A stretch of 64,000 bases of DNA from CBDAPU01 sp965198875 (GTDB lineage Bacteria > Pseudomonadota > Gammaproteobacteria > Eutrophobiales > Eutrophobiaceae): positions 310,001-374,000 of the forward strand of contig CBDAPU010000001.1 of assembly GCA_965198875.1 (NCBI GenBank), in the 5' to 3' direction. Every line of letters starts with the position of its first letter. Within the stretch, counting starts at the first letter, position 1. The notes under the pieces are model-generated. The model worked only from the letters and a program-made list of their open reading frames with translations, was not told the origin of the DNA and did not search any database. Positions 10,201-17,523 of this stretch are shown piece after piece. Position numbers and translations under genes: made by a program.

Positions 10201-10769
10201 CCAACCCGCATCTCAGGGAGCGGCAGGGAGAGACATTGATCAAGGCCGTTGCCCGTTATCTGTTCAAACTCATGGCCTATAAGGATGAATATGAAGTAGC
10301 GCGCCTGTACAGTAATGGCGAGTTTACGAGAAGGTTAAGTGAGCAGTTCGAAGGGGACTACACCTTGCAGTTTCACTTGGCGCCGCCTTTGTTTGCAAAA
10401 AAAGACGGGGACGGCAGGTTGATCAAACAGACCTTTCCCCAATGGACGATGAGGCTATTCGGGTTGTTGGCGAGCCTAAAGGGGCTACGGGGCACGCGCC
10501 TTGATATTTTCGGTTATACCGAGGAGCGCCGCAAAGAGCGGCGGTTGATCGACAGCTACAAACAGATCATCAGTGAGCTGTTGTTAGCGTTAAACGAGGA
10601 TAATTATGATGTTGCCGTTGAGATTGCCTCGCTGCCGGAGCAGATCCGAGGCTTTGGTCACATTAAACTGAATAACATCAAGCAGGCCGAACACAGGCAG
10701 GCCGTGTTGCTGGATAGACTCTACCATAGAGATAAAACAATCCATCGCCTTGAAATAAAAGCGGCTTAG
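7287..10769 (+). CDS. Indolepyruvate ferredoxin oxidoreductase, fused alpha-beta (IorA/IorB-like)
   Basis: Oxidatively decarboxylates aryl-pyruvates (from Trp, Phe, Tyr) to aryl-acetyl-CoA using thiamine diphosphate and ferredoxin. About 1160 residues. The N-terminal pyrimidine-binding part includes AGFISGYRGSPLGGLD, the pyrophosphate-binding part SGCPHNTSTKVPEG and GGQPLDGVLTVEKM. A cysteine-rich 4Fe-4S segment near residues 630-680 reads CEGCGDCGTQSNC, with a later CVEGFC. The C-terminal gamma-type domain carries VTGVGGTGVLTVSAILAM. The ATG at 7287 is chosen over a GTG at 7281 because the ribosome site (agggggt, 7274-7280) would abut the GTG. The single-chain fusion is known from aerobic proteobacteria, where the enzyme tolerates oxygen better than archaeal forms. 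The divergent Lrp gene is the likely regulator. Confidence 0.93.
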   Translation: MLATVSLDDKYALDTTRAYITGIEALVRLPMLQHQRDVEAGLNTAGFISGYRGSPLGGLDQALWKARPWLDEHHIHFQPGVNEDLAATSVWGSQQVNLFAGAKFDGVFSMWYGKGPGVDRSMDAIRHANASGTSQYGGVLAIAGDDHACKSSTLPHQSEHMFIGACIPVLNPANVQEVLDLGVYGWELSRYSGCWVAMKAITENMDSAISAEIDPHRVNIIIPDDVALPEEGVHARWPDSPLEQERRLNKFKIYAARHFAYVNHLNPIKMDSPNPRLGVITTGKAYLDVLQALDDLGIDETEAARIGLRVYKLGMSWPLEPIATHEFAKGLEEILVVEEKRSIVEDQLTGQLYNWPVDERPRVIGEFDEYGHDLLPNLAELTPALVARAISSRIGRFYTSKTIAQRLAFLEAKEQRLSKPRNVLSRTPHYCSGCPHNTSTKVPEGSMGLAGIGCHYMVTWMDRNTHTFTQMGGEGAGWIGQAPFTETKHVFQNLGDGTYFHSGVLAIRAAIAAGVNITYKILYNDAVAMTGGQPLDGVLTVEKMIDQLRGEGIKRIAVVSDEPGKYPRDLSKFSGVTLDHRGALPQIQKALREIPGTSIIIYDQTCAAEKRRRRKRGLIAEPDRKVFINEEVCEGCGDCGTQSNCLSVLPQETEFGRKRRIDQSACNKDYTCVEGFCPSFVSVIGGRPRRGGMPGGATEFIALSDPEKPELARPWNVLVTGVGGTGVLTVSAILAMAAHIEGKGCSTMNQTGLAQKFGAVISHVRIGKNQDDIHAVRIAAGDADLMLGCDLVVSASDEALAKLQSGRSHSIVNSSPSTTAEFISNPDVVFPVDDMKQAIAEETGVEKVQFIDAAGIATALLGDAIAANMFLLGYAYQNGLIPVSAQAIERAIELNNVAVAFNQQAFLWGRRSAHNLEAALAIANIKNNTASPIEKLDEIIQHRSDFLIQYQDQHYAQQYRDFVHRVREGIATNPHLRERQGETLIKAVARYLFKLMAYKDEYEVARLYSNGEFTRRLSEQFEGDYTLQFHLAPPLFAKKDGDGRLIKQTFPQWTMRLFGLLASLKGLRGTRLDIFGYTEERRKERRLIDSYKQIISELLLALNEDNYDVAVEIASLPEQIRGFGHIKLNNIKQAEHRQAVLLDRLYHRDKTIHRLEIKAA

Positions 10770-10818
10770 ATGTGAGCGGCTGGTAACATCCATAAATCCC
10801 ATCAAACATGACTTGCAG

Positions 10819-13518
10819 ATGAGGCACACCATTGCACCCTGGTTGATCAGCACAAAGGTATCGCCGCCGCGGCAACTGCTCGGCGCCTGCCGACGAGAGA
10901 AGCTGATCCATCGCCTGGTGCATGAACATGCAAGTCCAGTGACTTTACTGGAGGCCCCGGCCGGTTTCGGCAAGACGTTTCTCTTATCCCAATGGCGGCA
11001 GGAGCTAAAGAGTGATGCTTGTGTTATTGCCTGGGCGTCCATTGACAGGTCTGATGAGCCGGATTCATTGATGCAATACATCGCCTATGCCTTTCATGTG
11101 GCGGGATTGCCCATGGACAGCACCGGCCTGTTATCACCTTCCTTTCACGGTGCTCGCACGGATTATGATTTAGGGTATTTTTTGCAGCGGATTGAAAACA
11201 CCCCCAAACATTGCGTGTTGATGCTGGATGACGTCGAGCATATCAGTAGCCCGATCATTGAAGGGATCCTGCAACCGCTGATCCGCTTGTTGCCGAATAA
11301 TTTAAGCCTGATCATGGCCTGTCGGCAGAACCCCGGCATACAGCTTTCACATTTATCCGTGCAGGGCGCTTTGACCTCACTGGGCGCACAGGAATTAAGG
11401 TTTGATAGCCGTGAGATCAGTGCGCTTTTTGGCCGCACACTGAGCAGACGGCAAATGGATTTGATCATGCAACGAACAGATGGCTGGCCGGTGGCTGTGC
11501 AGTTGCTGAAGTCATTGGTTGGCGATGCTGATCATCTTTCCCGGGCGCTCTCCCGGTATTCCGGCGACAGCCGCGAGATGGCAGTGTATTTTCGTGAGCA
11601 GCTCCTTCATCATCTCTCTGATCAACAACGTCATTTTCTCTATGATGTATCCATACTGGATCCCATACATCTCGACTGTGCGGACTTCATTCGGGGGGCT
11701 CTAGACAGTCGCGCCATACGGCAACAGTTGGCTTATCTGGAGGGCATATTGATGCCTTTGGAGGTCGATGATCTCAGCTATCGGCTACACCCCCTGGTGC
11801 GTGAGTATCTTCAAGGGAAACTCCGTGACAAGGCGCATAAAAAATACCTGCAGTTATGCCAGAGCGCCGCCCATTGGATGGCGAGCCGGGGGCAGGGTCT
11901 TGACGCCATGCGGTTCGCCTTGCAGGGTGATAACGTGCCGTTAGCCGCCGAGATTTTCGAGCGTATGCGCGGCGGGCCGCAACTGTGTTTTCTGGAGGGC
12001 ATGTCACGGCTTCGCATGGGGCTGGATTTATTGGCCGGGCATAATGTTGACGCCTTCCCCCGCATCCATCTGGCCAGAAGCCTGGTGTATGCAAAGAACG
12101 GTCAAATGAAAAAAGCGAGGGCCTCATTTGATCTGGCGGGCGCCCTGTCCAATGGTTTTGAAAAAGACCGGGCCGGCGGGGATGACAGATCTCTTCTAAT
12201 CGATCGCCATATTATCGAGTTGATGTTGACCGAGTACGGCTGTGCACCGCCTACCGAGGCCCTAAAGCGCGATAGCCTGAAGTCTATCCAGGACAATGTC
12301 GATAATGATACGCTCATTTACGCCTACATTATGACCTTGCAATGCCTCACCCACATGCAGTCGGGATCATTTGCAGCATGTATCCGATCCGGCAGGCAGG
12401 CGATCCGGCATTTTAAGAAAAACAATTCAAAATACGGGGAGTTGTTTATTTATTTTCACTTCGGCATGGCGCATCTGATCCGCATCGAGACCGGGCGGGC
12501 CTTGGCGGAGTATGAAAAGGGGCATCGTATGGCGCGCACGGAGTTTCCAGGGGATATGGGCCTGAAACGGATCGGTCATGTTGTTTTGGGTGAGTTTTTC
12601 TGGGAGATGGGTGACGGCTTGCAGGCAGGCAAACATCTAAAGCCTGTGATGAATGATGTACAACACCCGGAGGCCTGGTTTGATATCTACATGGCCGGGT
12701 ATCAAACAACGGCCGAGTATATTTTCCACGATGTCGGAATTGACGCCGCATTGTTGTTTCTGGATAAGGCAAAAAACCATGCCATTGAGCAGGAGCTCAT
12801 CCGGCTTGAGCGGTTTCTAAATGCCGTCAGGGCGAACCTGCTGTATTTTGCCGGGAAGGTGGATGCGGACTTCGACTACTTATCCAACATTGATACCTTG
12901 CTGGATGATCCCCGTATTCGCACCACATGGCGGGAGATAGAAACTATATGCCTCGCCAATGCGCGCCTGGCGATATTACATCATGACTACCAACAAGCGG
13001 CCTCCCGCATTGATTATTTAATGAATGCAGCGCAGAAGAGCGACAACAAACGGCTGGCCATCCATGCCCTGGTTCAATACTCGATTATCCATGAGCACAC
13101 GGGCTTGCCATCTGAGGCGATGAGCCGCTTAATGGCGGCGGTCAATATCGCAAGACCGGGAAAATACGTAAGACCCTTTTTACAGGAAATCGCCTTATTG
13201 CAACCGGTTCTTAAATTAATACTGGCTGAGAATGAAATCGATAAAACCGAGCTGGACTTTATCCATTTTCTTAATAGTCGCTCCGTTAATCCTTTAAGGG
13301 AAACGGAACCTGCCGCGGCCTTTAGCGCCCGTGAACTGCAGATCCTGCATGAATTATCCAGGGGTGAGTCCGATAAACACATCGCCCGCACCATTGGCAT
13401 GACCGCCCACGGCGTGCGTTATCACCTGAAGAAGATCTACGCAAAACTGGGCGTTGGCAATCGTATGCAGGCCATCAACAAATCCCGTCATTGCGGCCTT
13501 ATCGATACGGCCGGTTAA
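10819..13518 (+). CDS. LuxR-family regulator of the MalT type (large ATP-binding activator)
   Basis: About 899 residues. Architecture: an N-terminal STAND-type NTPase with Walker A (EAPAGFGKTFLLSQW) and a Walker-B-like LMLDDVEH. A helical region with TPR-like repeats fills about 390-800. A C-terminal LuxR helix-turn-helix follows (FSARELQILHELSRGE, then AKLGVGNRMQAINKS). MalT-type activators oligomerise on ATP and an inducer, then bind target promoters. It follows the oxidoreductase gene by 49 bp on the same strand, so it may be co-transcribed with it and may regulate aromatic amino-acid catabolism. The start is uncertain: TTG 10813, ATG 10819 or TTG 10843 are all in frame and none has a strong ribosome site. 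Confidence 0.9.
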   Translation: MRHTIAPWLISTKVSPPRQLLGACRREKLIHRLVHEHASPVTLLEAPAGFGKTFLLSQWRQELKSDACVIAWASIDRSDEPDSLMQYIAYAFHVAGLPMDSTGLLSPSFHGARTDYDLGYFLQRIENTPKHCVLMLDDVEHISSPIIEGILQPLIRLLPNNLSLIMACRQNPGIQLSHLSVQGALTSLGAQELRFDSREISALFGRTLSRRQMDLIMQRTDGWPVAVQLLKSLVGDADHLSRALSRYSGDSREMAVYFREQLLHHLSDQQRHFLYDVSILDPIHLDCADFIRGALDSRAIRQQLAYLEGILMPLEVDDLSYRLHPLVREYLQGKLRDKAHKKYLQLCQSAAHWMASRGQGLDAMRFALQGDNVPLAAEIFERMRGGPQLCFLEGMSRLRMGLDLLAGHNVDAFPRIHLARSLVYAKNGQMKKARASFDLAGALSNGFEKDRAGGDDRSLLIDRHIIELMLTEYGCAPPTEALKRDSLKSIQDNVDNDTLIYAYIMTLQCLTHMQSGSFAACIRSGRQAIRHFKKNNSKYGELFIYFHFGMAHLIRIETGRALAEYEKGHRMARTEFPGDMGLKRIGHVVLGEFFWEMGDGLQAGKHLKPVMNDVQHPEAWFDIYMAGYQTTAEYIFHDVGIDAALLFLDKAKNHAIEQELIRLERFLNAVRANLLYFAGKVDADFDYLSNIDTLLDDPRIRTTWREIETICLANARLAILHHDYQQAASRIDYLMNAAQKSDNKRLAIHALVQYSIIHEHTGLPSEAMSRLMAAVNIARPGKYVRPFLQEIALLQPVLKLILAENEIDKTELDFIHFLNSRSVNPLRETEPAAAFSARELQILHELSRGESDKHIARTIGMTAHGVRYHLKKIYAKLGVGNRMQAINKSRHCGLIDTAG

Positions 13519-13644
13519 GTCAGGCCAAACTGTTTATGTATATTATGTCGGCTATATTGTGCATTAAATTTGCCCGGTATTATTATTTCCAATTACCTTG
13601 TTTTGTTAAAAGTGTTTAATTTATCTGCGCGAATTTTGTGCGGG

Positions 13645-14265
13645 CTACCACGTTCCGGGTTTGTATATTTTCGTCCCCGGAACAGGATTGGGTAATTGAC
13701 ACTTCGCTAAAGCGGAGCGGCGTATTGTCCTTTGGAAGGTTGAATAAGGCATCAGTTGTTTTGAAGTGTGCCGTCGCCATGGAGTAAACAGCCCCACGAT
13801 TTTGCCGCATTCCCCTTTTACGATCCGCATGGCTTCGGCCAGATCACTGTCGTTGCTGATGACTATTGCACAGTCATATTCATTTTTCCATGCATCATTG
13901 ACCAGATGCACCGACAGATTAACATCCGATCCCTTTTCCTCGGAACGCATTACTTCCACAAGTCTCCCAAGAGCGGGATCAACGGGTTTGCACAGAAGTT
14001 TTGTTTCCAAAAAGTGCCCATAGATGATCTTTGTTTCAGGGACATGGGCTTTTAGCGCCTTAAGATAGGTTCCTTGACGGGCGGGCGCCCCAGGGTCTTC
14101 CGGCTTTGGTTTCACACGTGCGGTGCAATAAACAAGAGAAACAATCCGCTGCTCGGGTTTTAAGATAAGCTCACAAAGACGCTTCAGATCCAGCCATTTA
14201 AATGGTGTGCCCTTGACCGCACCGTAGTAAAAATTGAATCCATCAACATAGATTGCCGTCCGCAC
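13645..14265 (-). CDS. NYN-domain protein (LabA/DUF88-like, PIN-superfamily nuclease fold)
   Basis: About 206 residues. The start is set at the GTG at 14265 because a strong ribosome site (tggagga) lies 7 bases upstream and the conserved fold begins immediately (RTAIYVDGFNFYYGAVKGTP). The acidic residues expected of a NYN/PIN nuclease are visible: D in IYVDGFN, D in EKGSDVNLSVHLVND, and DSD in ISNDSDLAEAM. Family members bind or cut RNA; some are linked to phage defence or RNA decay. The reading frame continues 60 codons further upstream, but that stretch overlaps two strong hairpins and is non-conserved in appearance, so it is treated as leader. It has no obvious operon partner. Function in this cell is unknown. 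Confidence 0.85.
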   Translation of the reverse strand: MRTAIYVDGFNFYYGAVKGTPFKWLDLKRLCELILKPEQRIVSLVYCTARVKPKPEDPGAPARQGTYLKALKAHVPETKIIYGHFLETKLLCKPVDPALGRLVEVMRSEEKGSDVNLSVHLVNDAWKNEYDCAIVISNDSDLAEAMRIVKGECGKIVGLFTPWRRHTSKQLMPYSTFQRTIRRSALAKCQLPNPVPGTKIYKPGTW

Positions 14266-14289
14266 TCCCTTTCCTCCAGAAAAAGCAAA

Positions 14290-14342
14290 GGGTCTTGAGA
14301 ATGCTCTCTCAAGACCCTGCGGCCCGCCGACGAAACGGCGGG
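14290..14342. repeat. Two tandem perfect hairpins in the leader of the NYN gene
   Basis: The first inverted repeat has 11-bp arms (14290-14300, GGGTCTTGAGA, and 14307-14317) around a 6-base loop. The second has 7-bp arms (14323-14329, CCCGCCG, and 14336-14342) around ACGAAA. They lie 25-80 bases upstream of the NYN start codon and just 5' of its ribosome site. They would be in the 5' leader if transcription starts upstream. There is no uridine tract, so they are not ordinary terminators for either strand. Confidence 0.7.
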
Positions 14343-14461
14343 GGTAGTCTGCGGGAATTATAGCAGAAACAATTAAGGCCACAATAAGTGTCTGTCCCGA
14401 CCAGGGGCAGGTCATCGCTTCAGCCTGAAAATCGCTTGCAGACACCGCCGATCCTCCACTG

Positions 14462-14493
14462 ACACACCACTACTCATATTGGTAGTGGTGTGT
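14462..14493. repeat. Perfect 12-bp inverted repeat upstream of the NYN gene
   Basis: ACACACCACTAC at 14462-14473 is exactly complementary to 14482-14493 with an 8-base spacer. A related half-site (CCACTACTA) recurs at about 14512. The element lies in the divergent region between the NYN gene and hyuA, about 170 bp upstream of hyuA. It could be an operator for a dimeric regulator of either gene or a further RNA stem. No regulator gene is adjacent to decide. Confidence 0.55.
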
Positions 14494-14666
14494 ACGCAAC
14501 GGGCAGAGACGCCACTACTAACATGAGTCCGAAACTCCTTAATTGATCGCTTTTTTTCTTTGTTTTCCCGCTCTAAGGTCTGTGGTGAAAAAGTCAGGTG
14601 TGTCAAATTGTCCTGTTGATCATCTGCGCTGATAACGATCTAAAACACTTAAAACAGGCAGGGATT

Positions 14667-16211
14667 ATGAGAATTGGTGTGGATGTCGGTGGTACCAACA
14701 CCGATGCCGTATTGATGGATGGGCGAGCAGTCAAAGCGACCCATAAGGCGCCGACGAGCGCCAATATTTCAGATGGCATTGTCGCCGTCATCAGGAAGGT
14801 TCTGCAAGCATCCGCTGTGGCCACCGAGGATGTGCAGGCCGTCATGGTGGGCACCACCCACTTCACCAATGCCTTTGTCGAACGTCAGCACCTGCTGGAA
14901 GTGGGGGTATTGCGTCTTGCCCTGCCCGCCACCAAGGGTCTTGCGCCGATGGTTGACTGGCCAGCGGAGCTCGCAAACAGCATTGGTAAACATCATTATT
15001 TAGTCAAAGGGGGCTATGAGTTTGACGGACGGCCTATAGAAGCCCTGGATGAGCAGGCCATCGCATCGGCGGCAAAAGACATGCGTGAGAGAGGGCTGAA
15101 AGCCGTTGCCATCAGTGGGGTTTTCTCGCCTGTTAATAGCGACATGGAGGAGAGGGCGGAAGAGATCCTGCGTAATGAAATAGCGGACATCTCGATCACC
15201 CTGTCATCCCGTATCGGACGCATTGGTCTGTTGGAAAGGGAAAATGCGGCGATCATGAATGCGAGCCTGGCCGGGTTGTCGAGAAAAGTGGTGGCCTCAT
15301 TTCAACAGGCATTAACAAAGCTCAATATCACTGCGCCATTTTACATCAGCCAGAACGATGGCACCTTAATGAATGCGGGGTTCGTTGAGAAATACCCGGT
15401 GTTGACCTTTGCCTGCGGCCCCACAAACAGTATGCGCGGCGCCGCTTATCTGTCCGGGCTGAAAGATGCGCTGGTGGCCGATATTGGCGGCACGACCACG
15501 GATGTCGGCATGTTGGTGAATGGCTTTCCGAGGGAGTCGACGGTGACGGTGGATATTGGCGGCGTGCGTACCAATTTTCGTATGCCGGATATACTCGCCA
15601 TTGGCCTCGGCGGCGGCAGTCTTGTCAAACAAAATGGCAGCATAAAAATCGGGCCGCAATCGGTGGGCTATCGCCTGCTTGAGGAGGCGCAGGTGTTCGG
15701 GGGCGAGCAACTCACCGCCACCGATATGGCCGTGGCCGCCGGCTTTGCCGATGTGGGCGAACCTGAAGCCGTTGCAACCTTACCGAAAGCCTTCGTTGAG
15801 CGGACAACCGACATCATCCACAGGATGCTGGAAGAGGCGGTTGATCGTATGAAAACCCATGCCGCCCCGTTGCCGCTGGTGTTGGTCGGCGGCGGGTCTA
15901 TTTTGATCAAGCGATCAATCACGGGAACAAGCGACTGCATCGTCCCCGATCATGCCGATGTCGCCAATGCCATCGGCGCCTCTATCGCACAGATTGGCGG
16001 TGAGGTGGACAAAGTCTACTCATACGAGCAAATCTCCCGTGAAGAGGCGACTGCAAGCGCCAAAGCCGAGGCGGTGCAGCGCGCCGTTGACGCCGGGGCT
16101 GATGCTAACAGCGTGGCGATCATCGACTTTGAGGAGACGCCGCTCGCCTATATGCCGGGTAACGCCGTGCGGGTGCGGGCAAAGGCCGCCGGGGAGCTCA
16201 CTCTATGTTAG
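14667..16211 (+). CDS. HyuA-like hydantoinase/oxoprolinase family protein
   Basis: About 514 residues. The ATG at 14667 is preferred because it follows a purine-rich site (aggcaggg) and begins the conserved first strand (RIGVDVGGTNTDAVLMDG). It is an ASKHA-fold ATP-binding protein with two phosphate-binding loops: the N-terminal one above and VADIGGTTTDVGML near residue 275. A third glycine-rich loop is LVLVGGGSIL near 410. Hydantoinase A/oxoprolinase enzymes open hydantoin or 5-oxoproline-type rings using ATP. This shorter form pairs with a DUF917 protein rather than with HyuB. Its stop overlaps the DUF917 start by 7 bp, so the two are translationally coupled. The substrate is unknown, plausibly a cyclic ureide or lactam. 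Confidence 0.88.
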   Translation: MRIGVDVGGTNTDAVLMDGRAVKATHKAPTSANISDGIVAVIRKVLQASAVATEDVQAVMVGTTHFTNAFVERQHLLEVGVLRLALPATKGLAPMVDWPAELANSIGKHHYLVKGGYEFDGRPIEALDEQAIASAAKDMRERGLKAVAISGVFSPVNSDMEERAEEILRNEIADISITLSSRIGRIGLLERENAAIMNASLAGLSRKVVASFQQALTKLNITAPFYISQNDGTLMNAGFVEKYPVLTFACGPTNSMRGAAYLSGLKDALVADIGGTTTDVGMLVNGFPRESTVTVDIGGVRTNFRMPDILAIGLGGGSLVKQNGSIKIGPQSVGYRLLEEAQVFGGEQLTATDMAVAAGFADVGEPEAVATLPKAFVERTTDIIHRMLEEAVDRMKTHAAPLPLVLVGGGSILIKRSITGTSDCIVPDHADVANAIGASIAQIGGEVDKVYSYEQISREEATASAKAEAVQRAVDAGADANSVAIIDFEETPLAYMPGNAVRVRAKAAGELTLC

Positions 16212-17329
16212 CGAGCCTCACCCCGGATAAAGCGCCTTCCTTGCTCAAGTTGGGCGATCTGGAAGATCTGGCCCGGGGCGCCGCATTTTTAGGCGCCGGT
16301 GGCGGCGGCGATCCTTACATCGGTCGTTTAATGGCGAAACAGGCCATCGCCGAATACGGCATGCCGCCGATCATTGAGGCCGATGCGCTCGATGATGAGG
16401 CCACCGTGTTGCCGGCCGCCATGCTGGGCGCCCCTACCGTGTTAATGGAGAAGGCGGGCTCAGGAGAGGACATCGACCACGCCGTCAACCGGCTGGCGGA
16501 GCTTATTGGCAGGCAACCCGATGCAATATGCCCGATTGAAATAGGCGGGATCAATTCAATGATCCCCATCGTGGCGGCGGCGCGCGCCGGTCTGCCTCTA
16601 GTGAATTGTGATGGCATGGGGCGGGCCTTCCCTGAGCTGCAAATGGTGACGTTCCATGCGTATGGGCTCTCCGCCACACCGGCCGTCATTGTCGATGAGC
16701 ATTTAGATACCCTGATCGTTGAAACTAACGAGGGCAAGCGCGCAGAAGGTCTGATCCGCGCCGGCGCCATACAAATGGGCTTAAGCGTGATGATCGCCTG
16801 CTATCCCATGAGCGGGAAAGAGATAAAAAATTATGCCGTCAAGGGGACGCTCACCCTGGCCCTGGGTGTTGGCCGTGCGCTCTCTCAAGGCAGAGAAGAG
16901 GGCGAGCCGATTGCAGCCTTGTTGAACTACCTGCAAACGACAAAATACTACCATCACTGCAAAGTCCTGTTCGATGGGAAAATCACCGATCTCAGAAGAG
17001 AGACCCGCAAAGGCTTTGCCATCGGCCACTGTGACATGGACGCCCTTGATGGCGGCGCACAACGCCTGTCCATCCTGTTTCAAAACGAGAATTTAATCGC
17101 ACGGTTAAATGGAAAAACCCTCGCCATCGTACCGGATTTAATCTGTGTGCTGGATCGGGAAAGCGGTCAACCCATTACCGTGGAGACCATGAAATACGGA
17201 CAGCGCGTCAAGGTCATCGGCGCCAGTGCCGCGCCCATTTTAAGAAGGCCGGAATGTCTTGCTGTTTTCGGGCCGAAGGCATTTGGTTTGCAGGAAGAAT
17301 TTGTGCCGATTGAAGCGTTATGCGTGTGA
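16205..17329 (+). CDS. DUF917-family protein, partner of the HyuA-like protein
   Basis: 374 residues. The N-terminal hallmark of the family is a glycine-rich segment (GAAFLGAGGGGDPYIG, residues about 26-41). Conserved later motifs include ICPIEIGGINSM and NCDGMGRAFPELQM. DUF917 proteins occur next to hydantoinase/oxoprolinase-type proteins and are predicted to work as the second component. The ATG lies inside the end of hyuA (7-bp overlap), strongly suggesting a stoichiometric complex. No signal peptide or membrane segment is visible, so it is cytoplasmic. The biochemical role is not established. Confidence 0.88.
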   Translation: MLASLTPDKAPSLLKLGDLEDLARGAAFLGAGGGGDPYIGRLMAKQAIAEYGMPPIIEADALDDEATVLPAAMLGAPTVLMEKAGSGEDIDHAVNRLAELIGRQPDAICPIEIGGINSMIPIVAAARAGLPLVNCDGMGRAFPELQMVTFHAYGLSATPAVIVDEHLDTLIVETNEGKRAEGLIRAGAIQMGLSVMIACYPMSGKEIKNYAVKGTLTLALGVGRALSQGREEGEPIAALLNYLQTTKYYHHCKVLFDGKITDLRRETRKGFAIGHCDMDALDGGAQRLSILFQNENLIARLNGKTLAIVPDLICVLDRESGQPITVETMKYGQRVKVIGASAAPILRRPECLAVFGPKAFGLQEEFVPIEALCV

Positions 17330-17341
17330 AAAATAATGCAA

Positions 17342-17442
17342 GCCCTGATGCATTCATCCATGAATGGCGCAGGGCACGACAAACAAAAGGGGTGATTTTT
17401 GTTTGTCTCTCATTTCCAAGGGCTTAACAGTCATTGGAAATG
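17342..17442. repeat. Three consecutive hairpins between DUF917 gene and TonB receptor
   Basis: Hairpin 1 (17342-17375) has outer arms GCCCTG/CAGGGC and inner arms CATTCAT/ATGAATG. Hairpin 2 has 11-bp perfect arms, GACAAACAAAA at 17378-17388 and its complement at 17397-17407; the descending arm is T-rich, so it may end transcription of hyuA-DUF917. Hairpin 3 has 9-bp arms, CATTTCCAA at 17411-17419 and its complement at 17434-17442. The set ends 82 bp before the receptor start. Hairpins 2 and 3 are only 3 bases apart and could form a regulated terminator or leader. Confidence 0.6.
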
Positions 17443-17523
17443 GCAGGACGTCCAGGTGCCGGCGGATGCGCTGCATAAGTGCGCGTTTCCTTAACTTTAT
17501 GACATAAAACAGGGGGATCGAAG

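Noticed and set aside
10590..11081. 163-codon minus-strand frame across the oxidoreductase/LuxR junction
   Set aside because: Shadow of two strongly supported plus-strand genes.
13645..14445. Longer start for the NYN gene at 14445
   Set aside because: The extra 60 codons span two strong hairpins and are not NYN-like, while the GTG at 14265 has an excellent ribosome site.
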